Assembly (NCBI GenBank): GCA_020060215.1
Contig: JAGVAP010000011.1
Coordinates: forward strand, 18,852 to 82,851
DNA: 64,000 nt
Source of the DNA: Deltaproteobacteria bacterium
Lineage (GTDB): Bacteria > Desulfobacterota > DSM-4660 > Desulfatiglandales > HGW-15
Reading direction: 5' to 3'
Shown here piece by piece: positions 28,251 to 37,278 of the stretch. The notes beneath the pieces are model-generated. The model searched no databases. It worked only from the letters and a program-made list of their open reading frames with translations, and was not told where the DNA came from. How positions within the stretch are numbered: the stretch's first letter is position 1; the number at the start of each line of letters is the position of its first letter. The position numbers were made by a program, and so were the translations under genes.

Positions 28251-29201
28251 CTAGAGTTCCTCCGGCGTGAACGCCACGACGTCTCGTATATCCGCCTGAT
28301 CCGCAAACAACATCACCAGTCGGTCCACGCCCAGGGCGATGCCCGCGCACTCCGGCAGATGGGGAAGGGAGTCGATGAATCTCTCCGGAAACGGATAGAC
28401 CGGCCTGCCGGACCTCCTGCGCTCCTCCCTCTCCGCTTCGAACCGCTCACGCTGCTCGCGCGCATCGGTCAGCTCCGAGAAGCCGTTGGCGAGCTCCAGG
28501 CGGGCCACGTAGAGTTCGAACCTCTCCGCAACGGTCTCGTCCTCCCTCTTTTTCCTGGAGAGCGCGGCCAGCCGTGCCGGGTAATCGTAGAGAAAGGCCG
28601 GCCTGGAAAGCCCTAGAAAGGGTTCGATCCCGGTGACCATCACCTCGTCGAAGCGATCTTCGCGCAAGGCCTCGTCGGCATCCGTCCCGGCGTACCGCTG
28701 AAACGCCTCCCGGACCGAGATCCGCTCCCACGGGGGCTCAAGGGAGATCTCGTCTCCCCGGTAACGCAACCGGTCTCCGCGCCCGAGTTCGCGGGAGATG
28801 AACCGGACCAGTTCCTCGCAATCTCTCATGAGGTCCCGGTAGTCCATGCCCGCACCATACCACTCGAGCATGGTGAATTCCGGGAGATGGCGGGAGCCTC
28901 TTTCCCCCTGCCGGAAGCAGCGGCAGATCTGAAACAGCCGGGAGAAGCCCGCAGAGAGGAGTCTCTTCATGCACAGCTCAGGGGAGGTGTGGAGGAAAAG
29001 ATCCCCTGCCGGGACGGCTTCGATATGGACTTCGGGCGCAGGGGCCGGGATGAGGTACGGGGTCTCGATCTCCAGGTAACCTTGGGCGACGAAGAAAGAG
29101 CGTATGGCCTGAATGACCCTTGCGCGAAGCCGGAGGGACTCCTTCTTCGCGGCCGGTCTCCACGTCTCGTCGGTTGTATTATGATTTGACCCGGGTGACA
29201 T
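28251..29201 (-). CDS. epmA: EF-P beta-lysyltransferase EpmA (lysyl-tRNA synthetase paralog)
   Basis: A 316-residue class II synthetase catalytic domain without the anticodon-binding domain, the hallmark of EpmA/GenX/PoxA. Motif 2 appears as FQICRCFRQGERGSRHLPEFTMLEW (about 88-112) and motif 3 as CAGIALGVDRLVMLF (about 283-297); the start has YLEIETPYLIPAPAPEVHIEAV. It ligates (R)-beta-lysine to the conserved EF-P lysine. Its ATG lies inside the end of efp (23-base overlap), and both genes share a strand, so expression is coupled with its substrate protein. The lysine 2,3-aminomutase EpmB, needed for beta-lysine, is not in this window. Confidence 0.9.
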   Translation of the reverse strand: MSPGSNHNTTDETWRPAAKKESLRLRARVIQAIRSFFVAQGYLEIETPYLIPAPAPEVHIEAVPAGDLFLHTSPELCMKRLLSAGFSRLFQICRCFRQGERGSRHLPEFTMLEWYGAGMDYRDLMRDCEELVRFISRELGRGDRLRYRGDEISLEPPWERISVREAFQRYAGTDADEALREDRFDEVMVTGIEPFLGLSRPAFLYDYPARLAALSRKKREDETVAERFELYVARLELANGFSELTDAREQRERFEAEREERRRSGRPVYPFPERFIDSLPHLPECAGIALGVDRLVMLFADQADIRDVVAFTPEEL

Positions 29202-29742
29202 ACTCCCCGGTTCTCGTGTCTACCGTGATCTTGATCCCCTGCTCCACGAAGGGGGGGACCCTGACGGTGTACCCTGTCTCCAGGGTAACGGGTTTGCTGT
29301 CGCCGGCGACCGAGTCCCCTTTGGCCCAGGGTTCGGCCTTGACCACGAGGAGGTCCACGAAGTTCGGAAGGGTGATGCCGATCGGCCTGCCGTCGAAGAG
29401 GAGGATATCCACCTCGAGATTGTCGATCAGGTAGTTCTTGGCGTCCCCGACCTGCTCCTCACCCAGCACGGACTGCTCGTAATTCTGCGTGTCCATGAAA
29501 TAGAACTGACCGTCCTGGCTGTAGAGGTACTGCATCTTCCTCTGCTCCAGGTCCGCGGGCTCGAACACATCGCCGGAGCGGTAGGTCCTGTCGAGGATCA
29601 CGCCCGTGATCATGTTCCTCATCTTGCATCGGTATAGCGCCTGTCCCTTTCCGGGCTTGACGAACTGGAAATCGATGATCACATACGGCTCTTTGTCGAT
29701 CTGGATCTTGAGTCCTTTTTTCAACTCGCCGGCATTGTACAT
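29179..29742 (-). CDS. efp: Translation elongation factor P
   Basis: A 187-residue EF-P with three beta-barrel domains. The modified lysine is Lys32 in the loop VKPGKGQALYR, equivalent to E. coli Lys34; the PGKGQA loop is that of the EpmA-modified branch. C-terminal domain signature (TGYTVRVPPFVEQGIKITVDTRTGEYVTRV) is intact. It relieves ribosome stalling at polyproline. Located upstream of epmA with overlapping reading frames. Confidence 0.95.
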   Translation of the reverse strand: MYNAGELKKGLKIQIDKEPYVIIDFQFVKPGKGQALYRCKMRNMITGVILDRTYRSGDVFEPADLEQRKMQYLYSQDGQFYFMDTQNYEQSVLGEEQVGDAKNYLIDNLEVDILLFDGRPIGITLPNFVDLLVVKAEPWAKGDSVAGDSKPVTLETGYTVRVPPFVEQGIKITVDTRTGEYVTRVKS

Positions 29743-29964
29743 GGGCCCTGTCCTCTTTTCGTGAATAGGATCGTCCGGTGTCTTGTCACCAATCAGGAGT
29801 GGCTTTGCGGGCCGTTAAAAATGACATGGATGTCGCGTAGTTCCATGACAAGACCAAGAAAGTATAAAACTATATAGGGAAGAGCACGAGGTGTGTCAAG
29901 ATCAAACCAGGAGCAATCGGTCTTCAGGGCCGGAGCGGAAAGGTACCGGGGCCGGTGGCGGGGT

Positions 29965-31359
29965 TCAGTCTGTGATCAGAGGAGTCCTTCCGTCCAGGAC
30001 GAGCTGATGGAGCTTCTCCACCACGGCGGGAAAGCGCTCGGACGTGAGCCCCAGCATGTTGAGACGGACGGGGAGATCCTTTGTGCCGAGCCTCTCCATC
30101 TCCTGCCCGACCATGAACCGCGAAATGATCAGATCGGCGAGATACACCAGGTGCACCAGTTCAGGGTCTGCGGCGGCCTTCTCCGGGGTATGGTGATAGA
30201 GGATCACATCCGTATGCACCTCGGGGAGGCACCATTTCTTTGCGAGCAGCCCGCCCACCTCGGCGTGAGTGGTCCCGAGCAATTCCCTCTCGGCAGTGGT
30301 GATATTCTTCCCATCCGTCTGGACGCGGCGATAGAAGAGGCCCAAGGCCCTGGCCACGTGCTGGTCCAGAACGACCTTCCCGATATCGTGCAGCAGCCCT
30401 GCCGTGTAGGCGACGTCGGCCGGCGCCTTCCCGGTGAAATTGGCCAGCGCCTCGCACAGGACGGCCATGCCGAGGGCATGCTTATAGAGACCGCCCTTGC
30501 ACAAAGAATACCCGTTGCCGCTGTTGGGGTAGAAGTCTTCGAGGGAGGCCGAAACCACGAGTTGAAGGAAGCGCTTCTCACCGAGCATGACCAGCGCCCG
30601 GTCGACGGAATCGACGCCCTTCTTCATCCCGAACAGCGCGGAACGGCAGAGCCTGAGGACCTTGGCGCTGAGGACCTGATCCTGTCGAATCTCCCTGGCC
30701 ACATCCCGGAAGCTGTATTTACCTTCCCGGACCATATGGGTGATCTTGAGGGCGATCTGGGGGATCGGTCGCACGCGGTCCAGGGAGGCCTCGATCTCAT
30801 TGGGGGTGGGCTTCCAGGAATATCCCCTGTCGGTACCGGTGAACGCGGGCTCCAGGGGGTCGATGCGGGTCTCCATCGAGCGAAGATCCAGGCTCAGCCG
30901 GCAGGTGAAAAAGCCTCCGGTTTCCATCTTCTGCAAGGGGATGTGGCGGCTGCGCAGGAACTCTTCCACCACCTCGGCCGTGCGTCCGCCGATGTTGAGG
31001 TTCAGGTCCAGCTCGGAGACCGGGCCGACGAGGGCCCCGCCGGCCAAACATGCCCGCAGTCTTCCCGGGGACGCGCCCGCCTCCTGAAGGGCCTTGAGGA
31101 ACAGAGGCATGCCTGTGGTGGCGTAGGCCGCCGGGGCCCAGGGGCTGTCCGGGCCGGCCGGTTCCGGGAGAAGGAGGTGGATCAGACCGCCGATCCGGGC
31201 ATCCGGGTCGATGAGCGTGACCCCGAGGCAAGTCCCCAGATAGGCCTCCAGAACCTCATCCCGTGTGCTGTCCACAATGAAGGTTCCCGAGGGAACGGAC
31301 CGTTTCTCGATCGCATGAGCTTCTGTGTTCACCGGAGTTACCTGCCTGAGTGGGATCAT
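29965..31359 (-). CDS. CheD-like deamidase fused to an HDOD domain
   Basis: A 464-residue fusion. Residues about 10-165 match CheD: LGTCLGVTLIDPDARIGGLIHLLLPEP holds the catalytic Thr-Cys and His positions, followed by AYATTGMPLFLKALQEAGA, LRACLAGGALVG and LNIGGRTAEVVEEFL. CheD deamidates receptor glutamines. Residues about 180-440 are an HDOD domain (PIPQIALKITHMVREGK, then DQVLSAKVLRLCRSALFG, and HDIGKVVLDQHVARALG with an HD-type motif), a signalling output domain found in motility and cell-cycle regulators. Fusion of the two is unusual and links chemoreceptor modification to an HDOD output. No MCP or cheA is adjacent. Confidence 0.8.
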   Translation of the reverse strand: MIPLRQVTPVNTEAHAIEKRSVPSGTFIVDSTRDEVLEAYLGTCLGVTLIDPDARIGGLIHLLLPEPAGPDSPWAPAAYATTGMPLFLKALQEAGASPGRLRACLAGGALVGPVSELDLNLNIGGRTAEVVEEFLRSRHIPLQKMETGGFFTCRLSLDLRSMETRIDPLEPAFTGTDRGYSWKPTPNEIEASLDRVRPIPQIALKITHMVREGKYSFRDVAREIRQDQVLSAKVLRLCRSALFGMKKGVDSVDRALVMLGEKRFLQLVVSASLEDFYPNSGNGYSLCKGGLYKHALGMAVLCEALANFTGKAPADVAYTAGLLHDIGKVVLDQHVARALGLFYRRVQTDGKNITTAERELLGTTHAEVGGLLAKKWCLPEVHTDVILYHHTPEKAAADPELVHLVYLADLIISRFMVGQEMERLGTKDLPVRLNMLGLTSERFPAVVEKLHQLVLDGRTPLITD

Positions 31360-31417
31360 GCCTTCCCATTCGGCATTCTCAGGGGATACCTTTAGCGGAA
31401 AGAACGGGGGAGAAGCG

Positions 31418-31568
31418 TGGAGTGCTGGAATGACGGAATGCCGGGATGACGGGTAGAAGAAAGGATGCGGTGACGGATTCCTTGGAAGGAATGGAATGAC
31501 AGGGTGGTCAGGACGGGGAAAATCCCGGTTTCCCCATCATCCCATTCCCCCGGTATTCCATTCCCCCA
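31418..31568. repeat. Intergenic GGAATGACGG-word repeat with inverted arm
   Basis: The left arm repeats GGAATGACGGAATG and CCGGGATGACGGG, then TGGAATGAC; the right arm carries complementary words (CATCATCCCATTCCCCC, GGTATTCCATTCCCCC). It fills the gap between the CheD-HDOD gene and korC, ending just at the korC stop. Confidence 0.65.
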
Positions 31569-31571
31569 TGG

Positions 31572-32114
31572 TTACCTGCCGTTTTTCGCAAAGGCGAACC
31601 CGCGCTCGATGCCTTTGCAGTTCAGGGGAAAGAACTTCTCCTTGCCCTTGAGCGCCGCCTCCATGCCCTTGACGGTCTCTTCGATTGACAGGATCCCGGT
31701 CTTTGCACAGAGGGCGCCGATCATGACCATGTTGGAGGCCCTGTCCGATCCGACCTCCTGGGCCAGCTGCAGTGTGGGAACCTGGACGACCTCCAGGTCC
31801 GCACGCGAGCCCCTGCCGTCGATCAGGGACGAGTTCAAGAGCATCAGGCCGTTCGCTACGACCGACGGCTCGAATTTTTCGAGGGAGGGGTAGTTCATGG
31901 CCACCAGCACGTCCGGATTGGAGGCCACCGGGGAGGCGATCTTCTTATCCGAGAGCGTGACGGTGCAGTTGGCCGTGCCCCCGCGCATCTCCGCCCCATA
32001 TGCGGGGAAGTAGGTGACGTTGAGCCCCTTGTGCATGGCCCCGTGGCTTAGGATGTACCCCATCAGGAGCACACCCTGCCCGCCGAATCCTGAGAAAACG
32101 GTCCTGAATATCAT
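31572..32114 (-). CDS. korC: 2-oxoacid:ferredoxin oxidoreductase, gamma subunit
   Basis: A 180-residue gamma subunit starting IFRTVFSGFGGQGVLLMGYILSHGA, the family signature, followed by VTYFPAYGAEMRGGTANCTVTLSD. It is the last gene of the four-gene kor/vor operon; its ATG overlaps the korB stop (ATGA). Together the four subunits oxidise a 2-oxoacid with CoA and ferredoxin. 2-Oxoglutarate and 2-ketoisovalerate enzymes cannot be told apart from this subunit. Confidence 0.88.
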   Translation of the reverse strand: MIFRTVFSGFGGQGVLLMGYILSHGAMHKGLNVTYFPAYGAEMRGGTANCTVTLSDKKIASPVASNPDVLVAMNYPSLEKFEPSVVANGLMLLNSSLIDGRGSRADLEVVQVPTLQLAQEVGSDRASNMVMIGALCAKTGILSIEETVKGMEAALKGKEKFFPLNCKGIERGFAFAKNGR

Positions 32115-32884
32115 TTCTTGTCCCCGTACCCGGTGATATCCTTGATTACGCCCAGCGGATAGGTCTTGACCATGACCTCATTGACCCATGCCCAGGCCTC
32201 CTGGGACGACATCTTCCAGTTGGTCGGACAGGGCGAGAGCAGCTCCACCAGGGAGAAACCCAGGCCGTCCAGCTGACATCGAAAGGATTTCATGACGGCC
32301 TTCTTTGCCTGTCGAATCTGCTTGAGCGAGCTGAGGGCGCATCGTTCGATGTAGACCACCCCGTCGCACACGGCAAGCATGCGGGAGATATCGATCGGCC
32401 TGCCGTGGAGCTTCTCATCCCTTCCTCCGGGGGACGTGGTGGCATCCTGCCCGATAATGGTGGTGGGCGCCATCTGTCCGCCGGTCATCCCGTAGATCGC
32501 GTTGTTGATGAAGATCGTCGAAATCATCTCCCCCCGGTTCGCCGCGTGGATCGTCTCCGCAGTGCCGATCGCAGCCAGGTCCCCGTCCCCCTGGTAGGTG
32601 ATGACAAGATCATCGGGACGGACCCTCTTGATGCCTGTGGCCACGGCGAGGGCGCGGCCGTGGGGGGCCTCGATCATGTCGAAATTGAAATAGTTGTAGG
32701 CCAGGACAGCGCACCCGACCGGAGGAACCCCGATGGTCTTTTCCCTGAGTCCGAGCTCGTCGATGCACTCGGCCACGAGTCGATGGGCAATGGAATGGCC
32801 GCATCCCGGACAGTAATGGGTCGGCTGGTCCTTCAGAGACTCAGGCCTGCCGAATATCTTCTTATAGGCCCCCTGCTCGCTCAT
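32111..32884 (-). CDS. korB: 2-oxoacid:ferredoxin oxidoreductase, beta subunit (four-subunit type)
   Basis: A 257-residue TPP-binding subunit: HYCPGCGHSIAHRLVAE near the N-terminus and TYQGDGDLAAIGTAETIHAANRGE, the Mg-TPP motif (about 92-115), followed by NNAIYGMTGGQMAPTT. The ATG at 32884 overlaps the korA stop. Shares the fold but little detail with the other beta subunit at 21.9 kb, so the two operons encode different enzymes rather than a recent duplication. Confidence 0.9.
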   Translation of the reverse strand: MSEQGAYKKIFGRPESLKDQPTHYCPGCGHSIAHRLVAECIDELGLREKTIGVPPVGCAVLAYNYFNFDMIEAPHGRALAVATGIKRVRPDDLVITYQGDGDLAAIGTAETIHAANRGEMISTIFINNAIYGMTGGQMAPTTIIGQDATTSPGGRDEKLHGRPIDISRMLAVCDGVVYIERCALSSLKQIRQAKKAVMKSFRCQLDGLGFSLVELLSPCPTNWKMSSQEAWAWVNEVMVKTYPLGVIKDITGYGDKK

Positions 32885-33972
32885 ACCTCTACCCTCCTGC
32901 CCATCCTGCCGTCCCCCGCAGATACGGATCGCATGAAGTTTCCTATCTCGGCCGGCGTGGGGATCACCCCGCCCGGGAGGCCGTAGAAATGGATCTCCGC
33001 CCGCTCCCCGACCGCCAGGATGACATCCTCCAGCATCTGGCCCAGACTGAGCTCGAAGACGGCGACCTTCCTGACCTTGGATGAGAGGGAGCGCAGAGGG
33101 AGGGTCGGGTAGGGCCACAAGGTGATGGGCCTGAAGAGACCCGCCCGGAGCCCCTCGGCCCGAAGCTCTTCGATGGCGCTTTCCGCGATTCGAGCAGCCG
33201 TTCCGTACGCCACAATGACCATCTCGGCGTCCTCGGTCTGAAGACTCTCCCACCGCTGCTCCTCCCTGGAGATCGTGTCGTACTTCTCCTGGAGGCGGAG
33301 ATTGTGGCGGTGCATGGTGTCGACGTTCAGGATCATGGAGAAGATCGCCCGGGGCGGTCTGCCGGCGCATCCGTCCAGGATCCAGTCCTTGCGGGGCAGC
33401 TTCTGCGGATCGAGTGGGTCAGGGAAAACGACGGGTTCCATGACCTGCCCCATCAGCCCGTCTCCCAGAAGGAGGACCGGGGTGCGGTAACGGTCCGCGA
33501 TGTCGAAGGCCGTGAAGGTAAGGTTGGCCAGTTCCTGGCACCCCGCAGGGGCGAGGACGGGCGTCCTGTAATCCCCATTGCCCCCGCCGCGCGTGGACTG
33601 GAAATAGTCCGCCGCAGAAGGCGCGATGTTTCCGAGACCGGGGCCGCCCCTCATCATATTGATGATGACCGCAGGCAGTTCCTGGCCGGCCATATACGAA
33701 ATCCCTTCCTGCTTCAGGGCGATGCCGGGCGAGGAAGAGGAGGTCATGGCCCGGGCGCCGGCCGCCGCCGCACCGAGGACCATGTTGATGGAGGCAATCT
33801 CGCTTTCGGCCTGGATGAAGGTCCCTCCCACTTCAGGGAGGCGGGCAGACAGGTATTCGGGGAGCTCGTTCTGGGGCGTAATAGGATACCCCGCATAAAA
33901 GCGGCACCCTGCCCTCACGGCCGCTTCGCCCACGACGTTGGACCCGCGCATCAACATCTTTTCACTTGGCAC
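32881..33972 (-). CDS. korA: 2-oxoacid:ferredoxin oxidoreductase, alpha subunit (four-subunit type)
   Basis: A 363-residue alpha subunit: GEAAVRAGCRFYAGYPITPQNEL (about 15-37), ARAMTSSSSPGIALKQEGISYM and MRGGPGLGNIAPSAADYFQ. The LRSLSSKVRKVAVFELSLGQM segment is the usual C-terminal domain. The start is a GTG at 33972 (11-base overlap with korD); an in-frame ATG at 33957 is also possible. Sequence features fit the VorB/KorA group. Confidence 0.9.
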   Translation of the reverse strand: MPSEKMLMRGSNVVGEAAVRAGCRFYAGYPITPQNELPEYLSARLPEVGGTFIQAESEIASINMVLGAAAAGARAMTSSSSPGIALKQEGISYMAGQELPAVIINMMRGGPGLGNIAPSAADYFQSTRGGGNGDYRTPVLAPAGCQELANLTFTAFDIADRYRTPVLLLGDGLMGQVMEPVVFPDPLDPQKLPRKDWILDGCAGRPPRAIFSMILNVDTMHRHNLRLQEKYDTISREEQRWESLQTEDAEMVIVAYGTAARIAESAIEELRAEGLRAGLFRPITLWPYPTLPLRSLSSKVRKVAVFELSLGQMLEDVILAVGERAEIHFYGLPGGVIPTPAEIGNFMRSVSAGDGRMGRRVEV

Positions 33973-34204
33973 GATAGACCTCGATGGCTACCTCAGGACA
34001 TACGATCGCACACTGGCAGCAGCCGGTGCAGCTCTTCAAGCCTTCGGCGGAGTTTTCGTTGAAACATGCAGGGATGTAGCCCTTCTGGTTGAGGGACTTG
34101 TCCGGGCCGATCCGGTGGTTCGGGCAGACCTCAAAGCAAAGCTGACAACCTTTGCATCGCTCCCTGTTGATCTTGATCTTTCCTTTTGCCTTCTTCTCAC
34201 CCAT
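33962..34204 (-). CDS. korD: 2x[4Fe-4S] ferredoxin-like delta subunit of 2-oxoacid oxidoreductase
   Basis: An 80-residue bacterial-type ferredoxin subunit with two cluster motifs: CKGCQLCFEVCP (about 18-29) and CTGCCQCAIVCP (about 59-70). A Lys-rich N-terminus (MGEKKAKGKIK) is typical for KorD/VorD. It carries electrons from the TPP subunit to ferredoxin. First gene of the operon, with an excellent promoter about 85 bases upstream. Confidence 0.9.
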   Translation of the reverse strand: MGEKKAKGKIKINRERCKGCQLCFEVCPNHRIGPDKSLNQKGYIPACFNENSAEGLKSCTGCCQCAIVCPEVAIEVYRAK

Positions 34205-34286
34205 ATTTCGCTGCCGCAACCTGTTTTTGGTTCGCCTACTTTTTCGTCGCCTCTCCCAAGAAGAGGCTTCGTTCGCAAAAACACAA

Positions 34287-34315
34287 CGTATAGGATCAAA
34301 ACGGTTTGTTGTCAA
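34287..34315 (-). promoter_or_regulatory. Promoter of the korDABC operon
   Basis: Read on the minus strand: TTGACA (34315-34310), 17-base spacer, TATACG (34292-34287). An excellent sigma-70 match about 85 bases upstream of korD. It lies back to back with the fdhA promoter, 43 bases away. Confidence 0.7.
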
Positions 34316-34358
34316 TAAAATTTTACCTTTTCTGCGTCGGTCCTGTGAGAGATTTATA

Positions 34359-34386
34359 TTGAAAAACCGCCTCTTTCTGATATATT
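34359..34386 (+). promoter_or_regulatory. Promoter of the fdhA operon
   Basis: TTGAAA (34359-34364), a 16-base spacer and TATATT (34381-34386), about 75 bases before the fdhA ATG. It forms a divergent promoter pair with korDABC. Confidence 0.55.
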
Positions 34387-34460
34387 CCAAATCGCTGAGA
34401 GGGAGGGGGCGCTTCTCCACCTCCCTCTCTTTCTTCGTATTTCCTCATCGAGGTCTGTAC

Positions 34461-37235
34461 ATGGAATCTCAAAACGCATTGGTCATCGATGGGCGAGAGG
34501 TCGCCTTCTCGTCAGGTGAGACCATCCTTGATGTCGCGCGCCGAAACGGCATCGATATCCCCACCCTCTGCCACATGAAGGGGGCTACGCCTACCGGGGC
34601 CTGCCGCATCTGCCTCGTTGAGGTGGACGGCGCCCGGTCCCTCCTGGCTGCATGCGCCACCCCCGCGGCTTCGAAGATGGTCGTCAGGACCGAATCCCCC
34701 AGGGTGTTGCAGGCCAGACGGCTCAATCTCGAACTCCTGCTCTCCTCGGGCCGCCACAACTGCCTGGCCCAGGACCTGGACATGGACTCCTGGACGGACT
34801 TCCAGCTCAGGGCCATGGAGACGAAAGGGCATGAGGATCGTTGCCCGGTTTATGGGGAATGCCGCCTGCAGGACCTCGCCATTCGTTACCAGATCCGGGG
34901 AAACCGGTTTGCCCCCAACGTGCCCAACCACCTTGTGGAGGACGTGAACCCCTTCATCGTCAGGGACCTTTCCCGGTGCGTCCTCTGCGGGCGGTGCGTA
35001 CAGGCCTGCAACGAGATCCAGGTGAATAACGCCATCAGCTACGGGTACCGGGGAAAGGGGTCCAAGATCGTCGCCCGCGGGGACCGTCCCCTCAAGGATT
35101 CCGACTGTGTCTTCTGCGGGGAATGCGTGCAGGCGTGCCCTGTGGGCGCCCTCGTGGCGAAGAATGACTTCGATCCGGGGAGCGCGGGCAAGGGGGAGAA
35201 GAGACTGGTTCGAACGACCTGCGCCTACTGCGGCGTCGGATGCCAGCTCTACCTCCATGTCCGAAACGACCGCGTGGCGGGGGTGACCGGGGTCGAGGAG
35301 GCGGGGCCCAATCACGGCAGCCTCTGCGCGAAGGGCCGCTTCGGATATGAGTTCATCCATCACGAGGGGAGACTCAAGACCCCGCTGATCCGGGAGGGCG
35401 GCAAGCTTCGTGACGCCTCCTGGGAGGAGGCCCTCCAATTCGTGGCGGAGAAGCTCGCCAAGATCAGAAAGAGCTCGGGGCCGGACTCCATCGGGGTCCT
35501 CACCAGCGCAAGGATGACCAACGAGGAGAACTACGTCGCCCAGAAATTCGCGAGGGCCGCGATCGGGACCAACAACGTCGATCACTGCGCCCGCCTCTGA
35601 CACGCTTCCACGGTGGCCGGTCTGGCCGCGGCATTCGGAAGTGGCGCCATGACGAACCCGATCGGGGACATCGAAAAGGCGGACGTCCTCCTGGCGACCG
35701 GTACGAATACGACGGAGAACCATCCCGTCCTCTCCTCCTATGTGAAGAGGGCGGTCTCTTTCAAGGGCGCCAGGCTCATCGTCATCGATCCGAGAAAGAT
35801 AGACCTCGCGCGTTTCGCGACCCTCTGGCTGAGGCCCAACCTGGGGACGGACGTGGCCTGGATCAACGGGATGATGCATGTCATCTTCAGGGAAAAGCTC
35901 TACGACGAACCTTACGTGAACTCCCGGACCGTAGGGCTGGAGGAGCTGAAAAAGACGGTCGAGCGATACACGCCCCAGGTCGTGGAAGAGATCACGGGGA
36001 TCCCGAAGGAGCAGATCATCGAGGCGGCAAGGCTGTATGCCGGTGCGAAAGCGGGATCCATCCTCTATGCCATGGGCATTACCCAGCACATCACGGGCAC
36101 GGACAACGTCAAGTCCCTGGCGAACCTGGCCATGCTTTGCGGCCACGTGGGCAAGGAAGGGGGAGGCGTCAACCCGCTCCGCGGACAGAACAACGTCCAG
36201 GGGGCCTGCGACATGGGCGGCCTGCCGAACGTCTTCACGGGCTACCAGAGGGTGACCGACCAGGCGGTGCGCGAGAAGATGGCCAAGGCCTGGGGGGTCG
36301 GGAGTCTCCCGGAGAAACCGGGCCTCACGGCCACGGAGATGATGGAAGGGGCCGCAAAGGGGATGCTGAAGGCGCTGTATGTCATCGGCGAAAACCCCAT
36401 GGTCTCCGACCCCGATCTCCACCATGCGAAGAAGAGTCTCGAGCGGCTCGATCTCCTGGTGGTCCAGGATATCTTCCTGACCGAGACCGCGAAGCTGGCC
36501 CACGTGGTGCTCCCCTCCGCCTCGTTTGCGGAGAAGGAGGGCACCTTCACGAACACGGAACGCAAGGTCCAGCGTGTGCGAAAGGCGGTAAACCCCCCGG
36601 GCCAGGCCAAGGAGGACTGGGACATCATCGCCAAGATCTCCGGACGGATCGGTTACCCCATGAAGTACGAGAACACCCGGGCCATCATGGAAGAGATTGC
36701 GCAGGTCACGCCTTCCTACTGCGGCATCCGGTACGAAAGGCTGGAGAAGGAGGGGATCCCGTGGCCTTGTACGGGGACGGATCACCCCGGAACCCCCTGC
36801 CTTCACATGGATCAGTTCACCTGCGGACTGGGTGTGTTCCATGCCATCGAGTGGGTGCCTCCTGCGGAGACGCCGGACCCGGAATACCCGTTCTATTTGA
36901 CGACGGGACGGCTCCTGTATCAGTACCATACCGGTACCATGACGATGAAGAGCGAGGGGCTGAACCGTCTCGCTCCCGACTGCTTTGTCGAGATGTCTCC
37001 GGCCGACGCGGACGCCGGCGGTGTTCGGGACGGCGATCTGCTTCGGGTGGCCTCTCGGAGGGGAGAGATTCAGGCCAAGGCCAGGATCTCCGACAGGGCC
37101 GTGGAAGGGACCCTGTTCATCCCCTTCCATTATGCGGAGGCCGCCGCGAACGTGCTCACCCACACGGCACTCGATCCCGTCGCCAAGATCCCGGAGCTCA
37201 AGGTGTGCGCCGTGCGAATTGAAAAAGTAGTATAG
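34461..37235 (+). CDS. fdhA: Formate dehydrogenase catalytic subunit, selenocysteine-containing, with NuoG-like N-terminus
   Basis: One 924-residue protein read through an in-frame UGA at 35598-35600 (Sec380, in HCARL-U-HASTVAG), matching the FdhF active-site context. Residues 1-200 are NuoG/HydA-like: 2Fe-2S (C37HMKGATPTGACRICL), a His-Cys cluster (CPVYGECRLQDLAIRY), then two 4Fe-4S motifs (CVLCGRCVQACNE, CVFCGECVQACPVGA). The molybdopterin part opens with CAYCGVGCQLYL and ends with a MoCo-binding C-terminal domain. It oxidises formate to CO2 (or reverses), passing electrons to the NuoE/NuoF-like subunits encoded downstream. A bacterial SECIS directly follows the UGA. The machinery (selABC) is elsewhere. 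Tungsten versus molybdenum cannot be read. Without Sec readthrough it would look like two ORFs. Confidence 0.93.
35598..35640 (+). promoter_or_regulatory. Bacterial SECIS element in fdhA
   Basis: UGA followed by a hairpin whose stem GGCC/GGCC presents the loop GGUCU (35614-35627 region). E. coli fdhF has the same apical GGUCU flanked by a short complementary stem at the same distance from its UGA. This is the SelB-binding geometry. Confidence 0.85.
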
Positions 37236-37262
37236 GTCCTATAAGACCTATAAGACCTATTC
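37231..37262. repeat. Tandem decamer repeat ATAAGACCTAT
   Basis: CCTATAAGACCTATAAGACCTAT: about three copies of a 10-base unit (TATAAGACC), starting at the fdhA stop codon and ending just before the next gene's ribosome binding site. Its first half can pair with its second half. Confidence 0.7.
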
Positions 37263-37278
37263 TTCTAGAGGAGAACCC

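Noticed and set aside
34152..35600. Fdh N-terminal part as a complete gene ending at UGA 35598
   Set aside because: The frame continues in phase past the UGA with conserved Fdh sequence, the UGA sits at the expected selenocysteine site, and a SECIS-like hairpin follows. One gene with Sec fits better than two.
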